The notes: generated by a model from the sequence alone, not told the origin. A DNA stretch of 20,043 nt from an uncultured Treponema sp. (GCA_905236315.1 CAJOPO010000501.1:1-20043), one strand, 5' to 3'; positions 1 through 8,733 are shown, numbered from the stretch's first letter. Numbers and translations are program-made.

Positions 1-5
1 AAATC

Positions 6-53
6 GAGGGCTAGCCCTCTACACGCCACATTCGCACGCTTGCTACGAATGTG
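6..53. repeat. Two adjacent inverted repeats at the window edge
   Basis: Positions 6-19 are a perfect palindrome with arms GAGGGC/GCCCTC around TA. Positions 27-34 (CACATTCG) pair with 46-53 (CGAATGTG) around an 11-nt loop. The 10-mer CCTCTACACG at 16-25 occurs again at 8751-8760. GCTACGA at 42-48 also recurs in the 44-bp tandem repeats near 8900. This suggests that the left edge and the 8.7-9.0 kb region carry related non-coding repeat material. The rest of 1-234, downstream of the LptD-like gene, shows no gene. Confidence 0.6.
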
Positions 54-126
54 TGTGCTTTGTAATTATTTACGTTTGCCGCTTACGAGGCAGCACGAAC
101 AGAGTGTTTTTGTAATCCTCTTAGAA

Positions 127-182
127 TTCAATCCTCCAGTCTCCTTTTCGCTGTTTTTTTTCTAGGAGTACACTGTAAAACT
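127..182. repeat. Dispersed repeat, copy 1
   Basis: This stretch matches 6522-6573 in the same orientation. Both start TTCAATCC, carry CTCCTT(T/C)TCGCTG followed by a T-run, then TAGGA(G/A)TA(C/T)ACTGTAAAACT. The longer T-run in this copy accounts for most of the length difference. It lies about 50 nt downstream of the LptD-like stop codon. In copy 2 the same words form the right half of a long hairpin, but here the left arm is largely missing, so terminator function is doubtful. Confidence 0.55.
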
Positions 183-234
183 GATTTCCATAAGTATATA
201 TTAGGCTCATCTACAAAACTTAAAGGTCTAATTT

Positions 235-3200
235 CTAGTCATCATCACTTGAGTTTAGTTTCCATGTGCCATAATTATCTGTAACAGAAGCTTTTATACT
301 GCTAAGAGGATGCCATGAAACAGAGATGTTTATATATGGGTCAAAGTTATATACTTTCTTACCGTCAACTGTAGTTAAGCGAGGACTAACACTATAACTT
401 GCAGAAAAATCCCAATCGCATAATTCATGAGTTATAGCAATTTTAAAACTTTTTAACTTAAAGCCAGAAGCCTTTCTTTTTGTTTGCTCACTATCAAAAA
501 GTGTATCATCTCCCCAAAAGGCAAAAGAATTAATTAAATCCTTTAAGATATTTGTTTCCCCTGGTAGTTGAATATTGCTACCTGTGTATTCTTGAAAATA
601 TCTATATATTACTGAGTTTTTTGATTCTGCACTAAATGTAAGATTTAAGAAATCATTTATTTTAAATGTTAGTGCAGGAATGAATTTAAAATAGCTATTT
701 GTAGGACGCAAAAAATCATAAACAACACTTGTGCTAAGAGAAGGTGCCCATGCAATGCGGTTTTTCCAATAGTGATAATTTTTTGCAGGTAGGGTTAGAG
801 CAAGGCTGGCACTTTCTGCAAGGAACTCTTTTGTAGAGCGCACTTCCCACCCTAAATTTGAATCAAAATCGTAGCCATAGGTGTAAGACATTATGTAAGA
901 GGCTTGTAGTTTTTGCCATAAAGTAAGAGATAGCTTTAGTGAATCTGCATAGCCATCTTCTAAGTTGTAATTAAAAGATTCTGTGAATACTAAATTTTTT
1001 GAAAATAGATTTACACTTAAAGACTGCTTAAATGGCTCTAGTTCCCATTCGTCAGCACTAGAGCTAGAACTTGAAGTTGTTGTTTTCTTTATGCCACTAG
1101 CAAAAGAAAGTGTAGTTCCTGGAAAAGTAAAACCTAAAGTACACGTATATTCATCTGTTTGAGGGGGAAGAGTGGTGGAAAGTTCTAATGTTTGCTTAAA
1201 ATCATCACTTTCTTGTGCAGAAAGCAAGCCTGAAAGGGTATGAACTGTTACGCAGTCTTCATCAGAAATATCCATAGTTAAATATTCCCACTCTGGATTA
1301 TCTGCATCTCCTAAAAATTCTGTTCTTATGAGTTGCACTGTGGTATTCCAAGTTAAGCCTGTATCTTTAAAAACGCTATTGTATATAAAGGGCTTAAAGC
1401 TTATTACATTTGATTCAGAGAGGTCTAACTTTCTAGCATTGTAATCTGTTGTTTTTATACTTTTTGCAGAGGATTCACTATATCCGTCTAAATTAGGGTG
1501 TTCTTGATATACAGGAGAAAAGAGCAAGGTATTTGTTACAGAAAGAAGATTATCCCTGTAAGAAAGTGTACTATCTAATGTAATGGGTACTTTTATTTGC
1601 ATATAAGAAGATTGCAATTCATTCCAATTAAAATCTTCTGGAGCGCTTAGTTCAGAGGCATCATAAGTTAGTTGGGAAGTAAATTGTGGTATTATAGAAT
1701 ATCCTAAGGAATAATTAATGCCACTCACTGTAAATGGGGAAGCGGCTTCTTGTGTGTTTAGGTCTGGAATGTCCAAAGAAAAAGTTTCTGAATGGTCTTC
1801 TGCTTCTGAACCTTCCTCTTCATCTTCCGTTTTATCCTCATCTTCTAAATCTTCTTTTTTCTTGCTTAATTCATTTGGGGCTTCTAAAGGAATTGGAAAG
1901 TTTACGCTTTCTTTTGAACTTTTAGTATAGTCAGTTTGGTAAAGCGTTCCTGCTATTTTTAAAGAAAACTTAATGGGGGTAATGCTTGAAGGATAATAGA
2001 ACAATCTTTGTGGACTATATGTACTCCAGTTATCACTGCTTGATAGAGCGTTTGTTTTGCTACTGAATATAAGCTGTGAAGAAAATGATGTAAACTCAAC
2101 TGTAGAAATATATGGATTTATAATAGAAGGAAAAGGTATTTTATAAGAACCTGTCATTGACCATGTAAGAGAGGTTACGGTTGTATCATCGTCATCATCA
2201 TCTTCTGAATTATTCATAAAGAAGCCAATCCAGTCCATATATTCACTGCGGTCTTCAAAATCATCTTTAAAGTAAGGGTCAGAATATATTGGCATAGAAA
2301 TATTTAGGGTAAGGGGATTTTTTAATGTTAATTCTAAATCAGTACCATATCTAAATGGTAATTGTAAACCCAAAAAATTAGATTCATCTTTATACATAGT
2401 TCCAGAAGAAGAATATGGAATATATTTACCTTTACTACTATAAAATATTGTATTACTAAAACCTATATGTGCATTTGCAAACAGGTTGCTTATATAGTCC
2501 CCATTCTTTTTTTGCCCTTCAAAGCCTACCATTCCCCCTAGAGTTGTGTAATAGTCTGCCATAACCTTAAAATAATTTGTAGTGTTTCCTGTGTATGGCT
2601 GGTCTAGGTTATGCAGAATAAGCCCCTCTTGCCTTTGCTCTTTTAGCTCTGTTGGCCGCATAAAATTATATAATCCCTTTCCCACATCATCGCTATCATC
2701 AGAAACTTCTTCAAGAGGTTTTCTTCCATATAAATAGATTGTATTTTGTATAAAATAACCCTTGCGATTATCGTAGCCAAAAGAGGGGTTAAACACAAGT
2801 TCGTCTTTAGGGTAATAAAATGCAGGTAGATAGAGTATTGGAATATGACCTATAAATAAAACGGCATTAAAAAAAGCAAATTCATTGCCTGGCAAAAGCC
2901 ATATCCTAGAAGCCCAAATCTTCCAATGCGGGTCTAGCTCTGGGCAAAAGGTAAGGAAGGCATTCTTAAATGCAATGGTAGATTCTGAATCTCTACCAAA
3001 TATATCGGCAAATACCACTATAGTGGAACCTGAAGGTAGATTTATGGCAGAACTTTGCGTTTGTACAACTCGTCCATTGTCAAATATGCCCTCTAAGGTG
3101 TCTGTATTAAACAACAATGTATCTGCACTTATATCTTGGTCTCCGTCACTGCCACCTTTTTTTTTTAGCGTAACACCATCTTGTGCAAACAACATTGATG

Positions 3201-3441
3201 TGTTTCGATTAAATGTAATTTTAGAGGCTGTAATGCGAGTAACTGTATTACCCTTGCTTACGCTAATAGATACCGTTCCTGTTAATTCTATAATTTCTTC
3301 TTCTGTTTGAGAATCCTTGTAGTATTCAGTTTTTTGAGCATTTTCTATTTTTATAACAGAGATATTTTCTTCTTCTGCAAAAGCAAAATATGTATAGAAG
3401 AGAAATAAGATAAAAAAAATAAAAGCCCTTTTTTTATGCAT
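235..3441 (-). CDS. lptD: LptD/OstA-like outer-membrane protein
   Basis: Likely outer-membrane beta-barrel of the LptD (Imp/OstA) family, which elsewhere inserts LPS into the outer leaflet. From the ATG at 3441 the protein has about 1068 residues and opens with a typical signal peptide (MHKKRAFIFF, then a hydrophobic run ending FAFA before EEE). Next comes an OstA/LptA-like beta-jellyroll segment (ITASKITFNRN, ISADTLLFNTDTLEG), a LYLPAFYYPKDELVFNPSFG motif, and a long region rich in alternating aromatic and polar strands, as in LptD barrels. The body contains acidic low-complexity stretches (about 1780-1870 and 2180-2215) and a serine run near 1060. A TTG at 3474 with AGGAG six nt upstream is an alternative start; it overlaps uvrA and adds 11 residues before the signal peptide. 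The gene follows uvrA by 7 nt and is probably cotranscribed. Several treponemes lack classical LPS, so the cargo is uncertain. Confidence 0.8.
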   Translation of the reverse strand: MHKKRAFIFFILFLFYTYFAFAEEENISVIKIENAQKTEYYKDSQTEEEIIELTGTVSISVSKGNTVTRITASKITFNRNTSMLFAQDGVTLKKKGGSDGDQDISADTLLFNTDTLEGIFDNGRVVQTQSSAINLPSGSTIVVFADIFGRDSESTIAFKNAFLTFCPELDPHWKIWASRIWLLPGNEFAFFNAVLFIGHIPILYLPAFYYPKDELVFNPSFGYDNRKGYFIQNTIYLYGRKPLEEVSDDSDDVGKGLYNFMRPTELKEQRQEGLILHNLDQPYTGNTTNYFKVMADYYTTLGGMVGFEGQKKNGDYISNLFANAHIGFSNTIFYSSKGKYIPYSSSGTMYKDESNFLGLQLPFRYGTDLELTLKNPLTLNISMPIYSDPYFKDDFEDRSEYMDWIGFFMNNSEDDDDDDTTVTSLTWSMTGSYKIPFPSIINPYISTVEFTSFSSQLIFSSKTNALSSSDNWSTYSPQRLFYYPSSITPIKFSLKIAGTLYQTDYTKSSKESVNFPIPLEAPNELSKKKEDLEDEDKTEDEEEGSEAEDHSETFSLDIPDLNTQEAASPFTVSGINYSLGYSIIPQFTSQLTYDASELSAPEDFNWNELQSSYMQIKVPITLDSTLSYRDNLLSVTNTLLFSPVYQEHPNLDGYSESSAKSIKTTDYNARKLDLSESNVISFKPFIYNSVFKDTGLTWNTTVQLIRTEFLGDADNPEWEYLTMDISDEDCVTVHTLSGLLSAQESDDFKQTLELSTTLPPQTDEYTCTLGFTFPGTTLSFASGIKKTTTSSSSSSADEWELEPFKQSLSVNLFSKNLVFTESFNYNLEDGYADSLKLSLTLWQKLQASYIMSYTYGYDFDSNLGWEVRSTKEFLAESASLALTLPAKNYHYWKNRIAWAPSLSTSVVYDFLRPTNSYFKFIPALTFKINDFLNLTFSAESKNSVIYRYFQEYTGSNIQLPGETNILKDLINSFAFWGDDTLFDSEQTKRKASGFKLKSFKIAITHELCDWDFSASYSVSPRLTTVDGKKVYNFDPYINISVSWHPLSSIKASVTDNYGTWKLNSSDDD

Positions 3442-3448
3442 ACAGCAG

Positions 3449-6403
3449 TTAAGAGAAACTTCTTTCTCTTTCAAGGAGTTCTCCTATATACTTTCCTGTA
3501 TAGCTATTTTTATTTTGGGCAACTTCCTCTGGAGTTCCCCTTGCAACTACGCTACCGCCACCAGAGCCACCTTCTGGTCCTAAGTCTATGATGTAGTCCG
3601 CTTGGCAGATAACGTCCATATTATGCTCTATCATTACTACAGAGTTTCCCTTGTCTACTAGTGCTTGTATAACCTTCATAAGCTGCATAATATCTACAAA
3701 ATGAAGACCTGTAGTTGGTTCATCTAGTATATAAAGCGTTTTACCAGTAGAAGGACGGCTTAATTCGCTTGCAAGTTTTACTCTTTGTGCTTCACCGCCA
3801 GAGAGGGTTAGGGCGTTTTGACCTAGTTGGATATAGCCCAAGCCTACATCTTTTAGCGTTTGAAGTTTTTTTGCTATATGAGGAATACTACTAAAGAATG
3901 AAGCAGCATCTTCTATAGTCATATCTAATACATCACTTATAGATTTGCCTTTATATAAAACATCAAGGGTTTCTTGATTAAATCTTTTTCCGTGACAAAC
4001 ATCGCATTGAATAAATACATCTGGTAAAAAGTTCATTTCTATAGTAATTGTTCCAGCCCCCTGACAATTTTCACATCTTCCACCTTTTACATTAAAAGAA
4101 AAGCGGCCTCCCTTATATCCACGTGCCTTTGCTTCTGGCAAAGAGGCAAATAATTCTCGTATTTTATCAAATACACCTATATAGGTTACTGGGTTAGAAC
4201 GTGGAGTTCTTCCTATAGGGCTTTGGTCTATATTTATAACTTTATCTATGTATTCTAGCCCTGTAATGCTTTTATATGAGCCAGTTTCATAGTCTGTGTG
4301 CATTATTTTATTGCTTGCAGCAGGATAAAAAACGTCATTAAGTAGAGTAGATTTTCCACTGCCCGAAACTCCTGTTATACAAGTAAAGGTGCCTAAGGGA
4401 ATCTCTATGTTTATGTTCTTTAGATTGTGTTCTTTTACTCCCTGTATGCGAATAACATTTCCATTTCCTTTTCTTCTTTCTTTAGGAATGGGCATACGGA
4501 TTTTTCCTGCTAGATAACGCCCCGTAATGCTATCTTCTACAGCCATTACCTGCTCTGGTGTACCAGAAGCCATAACGTTTCCACCATGGACTCCAGCTCC
4601 TGGTCCTATATCAATTAACCAGTCTGCTGTGCGTAGTGTTTGCTCGTCGTGTTCTACTACAATAACGGTATTTCCTAAATCCCTAAGATATGTAAGGCTA
4701 TTTATAAGGCGTTGATTATCCCTCTGATGTAAGCCTATAGAAGGTTCATCTAAAACATACATAACACCTGTTAAGGCACTACCAATTTGTGTGGAAAGCC
4801 TTATTCTCTGTGCTTCCCCGCCAGAAAGAGTCGCCGCAGAACGCTCTAGGGTTAAGTATTCAAGGCCTACGTTTTTTAAAAACAATAGGCGAGATTTTAT
4901 TTCTTTTAATATTTGTGAAGCTATTTTATTTTCTGTTTCAGTTAAATTAAGATTTTCAAAAAAACTTATTGTTTCTAGTACAGATAGCTCTGTAAGTTCC
5001 CAAATATTTTTGTTTCCTATGGTAACGCCTAAGGCTTCTGCTCTTAATCTTTTGCCCTTGCAAGAAGCACATGTTCTATGGCTCATATATTTTTCCATAG
5101 CTTCGCGCATGTTATCGCCCCATGCTTCTGCATAACGGCGTTTCATATCTGCAAAAATACCAAGCCATGGTCTGTTATAAGAACTTTGACCTTCTCCGCT
5201 TTGTTTGTGATATACCCAATGAATACTTCTTTCTGCGTCTCCATTCCATAGGAAATCGCTTTGTTTTTTAGTAAGTTTATTCATAGGGGTGTCTAAACTA
5301 AAGCCACCTGCCTCTGCTATAGCAGAAAACATTGCATGATTCCATGCTCCTTCTGGATTATATGGGGCTAAGGCATATTCATTAAAACTTAAGTCCGCAT
5401 CTGGCATTATGAGATTTTTGTCATATTCCATTTTTTCGCCCAAGCCAGTGCAATCAGGACATGCCCCAAAAGGATTGTTAAAACTAAAAAGTCTAGGTTG
5501 TAATTCAGGTATACTTATGCCACAGTCAGGACAAGCGTTTTTTTGACTAAAAAATACCTCTTCTTCTATATAATCAGCATCTCTGTCATAGGATTTGCCC
5601 TTTGTGGCAAGTTCTGCTGTAACAACATTATAGGCTTCTTCATCTTTGTTTACGCGACGAAGCACTATTATAATTCCATTTGAACTTTTTAGTGCGGTTT
5701 CTACAGAATCTGCAAGGCGTTTACGAATATCAACTTTTAATACAATGCGGTCTATAACAAGTTCTATTGTATGTTTCTTTTGTTTATCTAGCTTAATAGA
5801 GTCTTCTAGTTCCACCATAAGACCGTCTATTCTAGCGCGTACAAAGCCCGATTTTTTTGCGTCTTCTATTATTTTTATGTGTTCACCCTTTTTTCCGCGT
5901 ATAACAGGCGAAAGTATTGTTAGCTTTGTGCCAGTGCTCCAGTTGAGTATGGTATCTATAATTTGGTCTATGGACTGCTCTTTTATTTCTCTTCCGCAAT
6001 TAGGACAGTGGGCGTGCCCAATTCTAGCATATAGCAAACGGTAATAATCATATATTTCTGTAACAGTACCAACTGTGGAACGAGGATTTTTGTGTGTAGT
6101 TTTTTGTTCTATAGATATAGCAGGAGAAAGACCAGTAATGAGGTCTACATCTGGTTTATCCATTCTACCAAGAAATTGTCGTGCATAAGAAGAAAGGCTT
6201 TCCATATAACGTCTCTGCCCTTCTGCAAATAGGGTATCAAATGCTAGAGAACTTTTGCCTGAACCAGATAAACCGCTTATTACTACTAGTTTGTTGCGGG
6301 GCATTTCTACGCTGATATTTTTTAGATTGTGTTCTCTTGCGCCTTGTATAGTTATTTTTTCATCATTAGTTACATTATGGATTGCATTTTCTTGCTTGCT
6401 CAT
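3449..6403 (-). CDS. uvrA: Excinuclease ABC subunit A (UvrA)
   Basis: DNA damage-recognition ATPase of nucleotide excision repair; with UvrB it scans DNA and loads UvrB at lesions in the cytoplasm. The 984 residues are close to the usual 940-970. In order: Walker A GLSGSGKS at 44-51; CPNC at 133; CPDC pairs near 291 and 315; CASC near 445; ABC signature LSGGEAQR near 526; Walker B VLDEPSIGLH near 550; second Walker A GVSGSGKS near 678; second zinc finger with CENC near 777 and CDVC near 800; signature LSGGEAQR near 867; and ILDEPTTGLH near 892. All hallmark motifs are intact. The ATG at 6403 has no good Shine-Dalgarno sequence, but no better start precedes the conserved GAREHNLKN. I see no recognisable LexA box upstream. 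The LptD-like gene follows after 7 nt. Confidence 0.98.
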   Translation of the reverse strand: MSKQENAIHNVTNDEKITIQGAREHNLKNISVEMPRNKLVVISGLSGSGKSSLAFDTLFAEGQRRYMESLSSYARQFLGRMDKPDVDLITGLSPAISIEQKTTHKNPRSTVGTVTEIYDYYRLLYARIGHAHCPNCGREIKEQSIDQIIDTILNWSTGTKLTILSPVIRGKKGEHIKIIEDAKKSGFVRARIDGLMVELEDSIKLDKQKKHTIELVIDRIVLKVDIRKRLADSVETALKSSNGIIIVLRRVNKDEEAYNVVTAELATKGKSYDRDADYIEEEVFFSQKNACPDCGISIPELQPRLFSFNNPFGACPDCTGLGEKMEYDKNLIMPDADLSFNEYALAPYNPEGAWNHAMFSAIAEAGGFSLDTPMNKLTKKQSDFLWNGDAERSIHWVYHKQSGEGQSSYNRPWLGIFADMKRRYAEAWGDNMREAMEKYMSHRTCASCKGKRLRAEALGVTIGNKNIWELTELSVLETISFFENLNLTETENKIASQILKEIKSRLLFLKNVGLEYLTLERSAATLSGGEAQRIRLSTQIGSALTGVMYVLDEPSIGLHQRDNQRLINSLTYLRDLGNTVIVVEHDEQTLRTADWLIDIGPGAGVHGGNVMASGTPEQVMAVEDSITGRYLAGKIRMPIPKERRKGNGNVIRIQGVKEHNLKNINIEIPLGTFTCITGVSGSGKSTLLNDVFYPAASNKIMHTDYETGSYKSITGLEYIDKVINIDQSPIGRTPRSNPVTYIGVFDKIRELFASLPEAKARGYKGGRFSFNVKGGRCENCQGAGTITIEMNFLPDVFIQCDVCHGKRFNQETLDVLYKGKSISDVLDMTIEDAASFFSSIPHIAKKLQTLKDVGLGYIQLGQNALTLSGGEAQRVKLASELSRPSTGKTLYILDEPTTGLHFVDIMQLMKVIQALVDKGNSVVMIEHNMDVICQADYIIDLGPEGGSGGGSVVARGTPEEVAQNKNSYTGKYIGELLERERSFS

Positions 6404-6439
6404 AGGAAAATATGATATTAAAAAATGGGGTCTTGGGCA

Positions 6440-6445
6440 AGTATA
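6440..6445 (-). promoter_or_regulatory. Possible -10 box for uvrA
   Basis: The minus strand reads TATACT here, about 37 nt before the uvrA start and downstream of the preceding terminator. There is no convincing -35 at 16-18 nt. A TTGAAA exists but only 7 nt away, so the call rests on the hexamer and its position alone. Confidence 0.3.
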
Positions 6446-6490
6446 GATTGACTTTCAACACGAAAATCAGTTTTCAATGTACACATACGA

Positions 6491-6554
6491 AAAAAAAACA
6501 GCTTCCAGTCGCCTCTGCGGATTCAATCCGCAAGGCTCCTTCTCGCTGTTTTTT
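6491..6554 (-). terminator. Long hairpin, probable bidirectional terminator
   Basis: Outer arms AAAAAACAGC (6493-6502) and GCTGTTTTTT (6545-6554) are perfect complements. Inside are GCCT/AGGC (6511-6514 with 6533-6536) and TGCGGAT/ATCCGCA (6516-6522 with 6526-6532) around a 3-nt loop, with one bulged C and an asymmetric unpaired internal segment. Read on the minus strand, the stem runs into eight or more Ts, about 37 nt after the stop of the small secreted-protein gene. The plus strand also ends in six Ts. It insulates that gene from uvrA. Confidence 0.7.
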
Positions 6555-6573
6555 AGGAATATACTGTAAAACT
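6522..6573. repeat. Dispersed repeat, copy 2
   Basis: Second copy of the element at 127-182, in the same orientation, about 6.4 kb away. It overlaps the right half of the terminator hairpin and extends past it through TACTGTAAAACT. Two copies flanking the uvrA-lptD pair could be chance placement of a common small repeat family; no target duplication or transposase is visible. Confidence 0.55.
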
Positions 6574-6590
6574 CCCTTTCCGTGTTAATT

Positions 6591-6977
6591 TTACTCTAAG
6601 GGTTCTACATTGTTTGTGCGTATAGTTGTAAAAGTAAGTCGTTTTTTGCCTATTCTTATATCTGCAAAAGATTTACTTACGTATAGCAAAACATCGTAAC
6701 CTGTATTATATATTGGGTTATAAACCTTTGCCTTGAATATTTGATTTCCATTATCTTGTGCAAAAGATATATCATAATCTAATACATTATACAGAGTTGT
6801 CCCGCTAGGAGTTGCATATTCTATAGTCTGTTCATCATCGTTTATAGTAATCGTTACCTTTTCTGTTTTTGTAAGACCTATAAACGAAAAACTTTTTACT
6901 GGGTCTGCAAATGCTGCAGAACAGCAAAGAATCATTAAAACTAGACCTAATGTAAATATTTTTGAAGCCTTTTTCAT
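6591..6977 (-). CDS. Small secreted protein of unknown function
   Basis: The product is 128 residues. It begins with a clear signal peptide: a KK n-region, a hydrophobic core FTLGLVLMILCC, and SAAFA just before DPVKS, giving a mature protein of about 104 residues in the periplasm. Cysteines near residues 18-19 lie inside the hydrophobic core and do not form a normal lipobox. The mature part is rich in short beta-type stretches (KVTITINDDEQTIEYA, YDVLLYVSKSFADIRIGKK) with no family I recognise. A strong Shine-Dalgarno AGGAGG (6984-6989 on the forward coordinates) sits six nt before the ATG. An extended -10 box lies upstream and a strong hairpin downstream, so it appears to be its own transcription unit. 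Confidence 0.75.
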   Translation of the reverse strand: MKKASKIFTLGLVLMILCCSAAFADPVKSFSFIGLTKTEKVTITINDDEQTIEYATPSGTTLYNVLDYDISFAQDNGNQIFKAKVYNPIYNTGYDVLLYVSKSFADIRIGKKRLTFTTIRTNNVEPLE

Positions 6978-7033
6978 AGCGAACCTCCTGTAAAAGATTT
7001 GGATTTAAGTAATCGCTACTCATTCCGTTTATA

Positions 7034-7042
7034 AGTATAACA
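7034..7042 (-). promoter_or_regulatory. Extended -10 promoter for the small secreted-protein gene
   Basis: The minus strand reads TGTTATACT, an extended -10 (TGn plus TATACT). It lies in the gap after the TerB-like gene and would give a 5' leader of about 50 nt. There is no good -35, as is common for extended -10 promoters. Confidence 0.5.
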
Positions 7043-7073
7043 CATAAAAATGAATATAGATACTAGAATATTT

Positions 7074-7496
7074 TTATTTTATGAGTTTTTTTATAAATGC
7101 TCTTTCTCTAAGGCCTATACGTCCGTCAGCAGAACATATACATAAACAGAAAGAAACCATTGCTTCTTTTATAGCAGGTTCTAATGCTCCAAAAGTGTCT
7201 ACCGCTAAATCAGCTGCTTCTCTAACTTCTTTTCCTTTTGCCACATCTACTACTTCTTTTGCAGCATCAAAAGAAATATCTATTCCTGTAGCGTCTTTGA
7301 ATAGAGAATATTCTTCTACGCTTAGCCTGCCATCTGCTGCACAAGAGGCCAAAACTAAAAGTTCAAATATTTCAGTTCCACCACTTATAAGAGTTGTAGC
7401 TGGTAAAATTACAGCAGAAAGCTCTGTTAATATAGCTCTGCGCTCATCATAAGAAAGGTTTTCATAAGATTTACATACCTTTTCAAATTCAAACAT
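7074..7496 (-). CDS. TerB-like protein
   Basis: A 140-residue cytosolic, mostly helical protein without signal peptide or membrane segment. Two related segments, CAADGRLSVEEYSLF (about 52-66) and CSADGRIGLRERAFI (about 121-135), match the repeated acidic ADG-x(5)-E pattern of the TerB/DjlA-type fold (tellurite-resistance protein B family). Proteins of this fold are thought to bind metal ions and to act with stress or membrane complexes; no enzymatic role can be assigned. There are no ter operon partners nearby, so tellurite resistance should not be assumed. AGGAG five to six nt before the ATG supports the start. It follows the EEP-family gene by 53 nt on the same strand and is probably cotranscribed with it. 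Confidence 0.7.
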   Translation of the reverse strand: MFEFEKVCKSYENLSYDERRAILTELSAVILPATTLISGGTEIFELLVLASCAADGRLSVEEYSLFKDATGIDISFDAAKEVVDVAKGKEVREAADLAVDTFGALEPAIKEAMVSFCLCICSADGRIGLRERAFIKKLIK

Positions 7497-7549
7497 AATT
7501 ATCTCCTATTTGGGTTCTTGCAAACGGCATAAGTGTTTTGTAAGGCACC

Positions 7550-8632
7550 CTATTCTAATAGACTCACTCTCATATAAACAGGGTTGTGGTCTGTGTATAT
7601 AAAGCCTGCGTCCATAGTTTCTAAGTATTCTAACTGAAGATTTGCAGAAATAATAAAGCCATCTATAAGATAATATTGAAAATTATCTTTATCAGCGTCT
7701 ATATAAGCCTTATCTAAAGAGCGACAGCTAGGAACTTCATTATCCATTTCAAATTGCCAGCCTTCTTCAAAATTATCTTCATCTATTAAGCCAGGCTTCC
7801 ACATATTTTCATAAGTGGGGAAAGCGTTTTCCATAGAAGAAAATACTTGATTAAAGTCGCCCCCCGCTATTACATAATTACCTTTTTCATATTCAGTTTG
7901 TAGTAAATCTTTTAACATTTTAGTTTGTGCCTTTTTGCCTTCTCCAGAGTCGTAGGCTTCTAAATGCAGATTAACAAGTACAAGCTGCTTTTTTGAATCA
8001 TCTATAGGGATTCTGCTTATCATAAGGCAACGCTTTAGATTGCAAGTGCGCATAGGCCAACTAAAGGGGCAGGGCAACTGAATACGTATACTATCTGTTA
8101 CAGGAAAGGCACTTAATGTCATAATTCCTGCATCAACTTGTCCTATAGGTGGAATGGGGTAGGGAACGAATGAAACTTTAAAATTATTTGCAAACATGCT
8201 ATCATAGTCTGTAAAGGACTGTGCAAAGTATTTTTCTTGATTTATTTTAAAAGAACGGTCTGCTTTTCTGTCTACTTCTTGAAAAAATACTATATCTGGA
8301 TTATTTACAGAAACTGTGCTTACTATGCCGTCAAGATTCCATTCTACACGTTTTTTATCTGCGGTCTTTACTTGAGTGCCACCGTCCATAAAAAAGTCAG
8401 CGTTATTTCCTAGTGCTCCATAACCTGTATTCCATGTGAGGATGGAAATGGTGGAGCCTTGCATGAGCGTTTTTGTACCGCCTGCATTTATTTGTACATG
8501 CTCGCTTTCTTCTGGTTTATATTCTTTTATTGTAAGAAAAAGTAATGCTAGTGCAATAAGTATTACTAAGATTATTATAATCTTTCCTATAATGCTTAAG
8601 ATTTGAGTAAAAATATTTCTTTTCTTTTTCAT
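7550..8632 (-). CDS. Membrane-anchored endonuclease/exonuclease/phosphatase family protein
   Basis: The 360 residues start with a lysine-rich n-region and one long hydrophobic helix (about 14-34), with no obvious cleavage site. This predicts an inner-membrane anchor with the catalytic domain in the periplasm. The rest shows the full EEP (DNase I/sphingomyelinase/phosphatase) motif set: LTWNTGYG (Asn68), FFQEVD (Glu119), VNLHLEA (His222), AGGDFNQ (Asp259, Asn261), LIDGFI (Asp324) and YTDHNP (Asp348-His349). All residues for metal-dependent phosphodiester cleavage are present. The substrate could be DNA, a phospholipid or an inositol-type phosphate; the sequence does not decide. The start has only a weak Shine-Dalgarno, but a good promoter lies just upstream. 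The TerB-like gene follows. Confidence 0.88.
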   Translation of the reverse strand: MKKKRNIFTQILSIIGKIIIILVILIALALLFLTIKEYKPEESEHVQINAGGTKTLMQGSTISILTWNTGYGALGNNADFFMDGGTQVKTADKKRVEWNLDGIVSTVSVNNPDIVFFQEVDRKADRSFKINQEKYFAQSFTDYDSMFANNFKVSFVPYPIPPIGQVDAGIMTLSAFPVTDSIRIQLPCPFSWPMRTCNLKRCLMISRIPIDDSKKQLVLVNLHLEAYDSGEGKKAQTKMLKDLLQTEYEKGNYVIAGGDFNQVFSSMENAFPTYENMWKPGLIDEDNFEEGWQFEMDNEVPSCRSLDKAYIDADKDNFQYYLIDGFIISANLQLEYLETMDAGFIYTDHNPVYMRVSLLE

Positions 8633-8651
8633 TTAAGTTGCCTAGGAATAA

Positions 8652-8680
8652 ACTATATAACAAATTTGACATTTTTGCAA
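8652..8680 (-). promoter_or_regulatory. Sigma-70-type promoter for the EEP-family gene
   Basis: On the minus strand TTGCAA (8675-8680) and TATAGT (8652-8657) are separated by 17 nt. The transcript would start near 8645, giving a short leader of about a dozen nt before the ATG at 8632. Confidence 0.65.
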
Positions 8681-8705
8681 TAAAGATAATACAGAAAGTG
8701 AGTTT

Positions 8706-8728
8706 TCAAGGGAGTTCCCTTGAACTCC
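8706..8728. repeat. Mutually exclusive overlapping hairpins
   Basis: TCAAGGGA (8706-8713) pairs with TCCCTTGA (8716-8723). GGAGTTC (8711-8717) pairs with GAACTCC (8722-8728). The two stems share bases, so only one can form at a time. Confidence 0.7.
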
Positions 8729-8733
8729 GTGTT

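Noticed and set aside
3442..3474. TTG start for the LptD-like gene
   Set aside because: Despite a good AGGAG it overlaps uvrA and puts 11 charged or polar residues before a complete signal peptide; kept only as an alternative.
6420..6480. LexA/SOS box for uvrA
   Set aside because: No CTG-N10-CAG or GAAC-N4-GTTC type palindrome could be found upstream of uvrA.
7074..7496. Tellurite-resistance operon
   Set aside because: Only a TerB-like fold is present; no terC, terD or terZ-type genes lie nearby.
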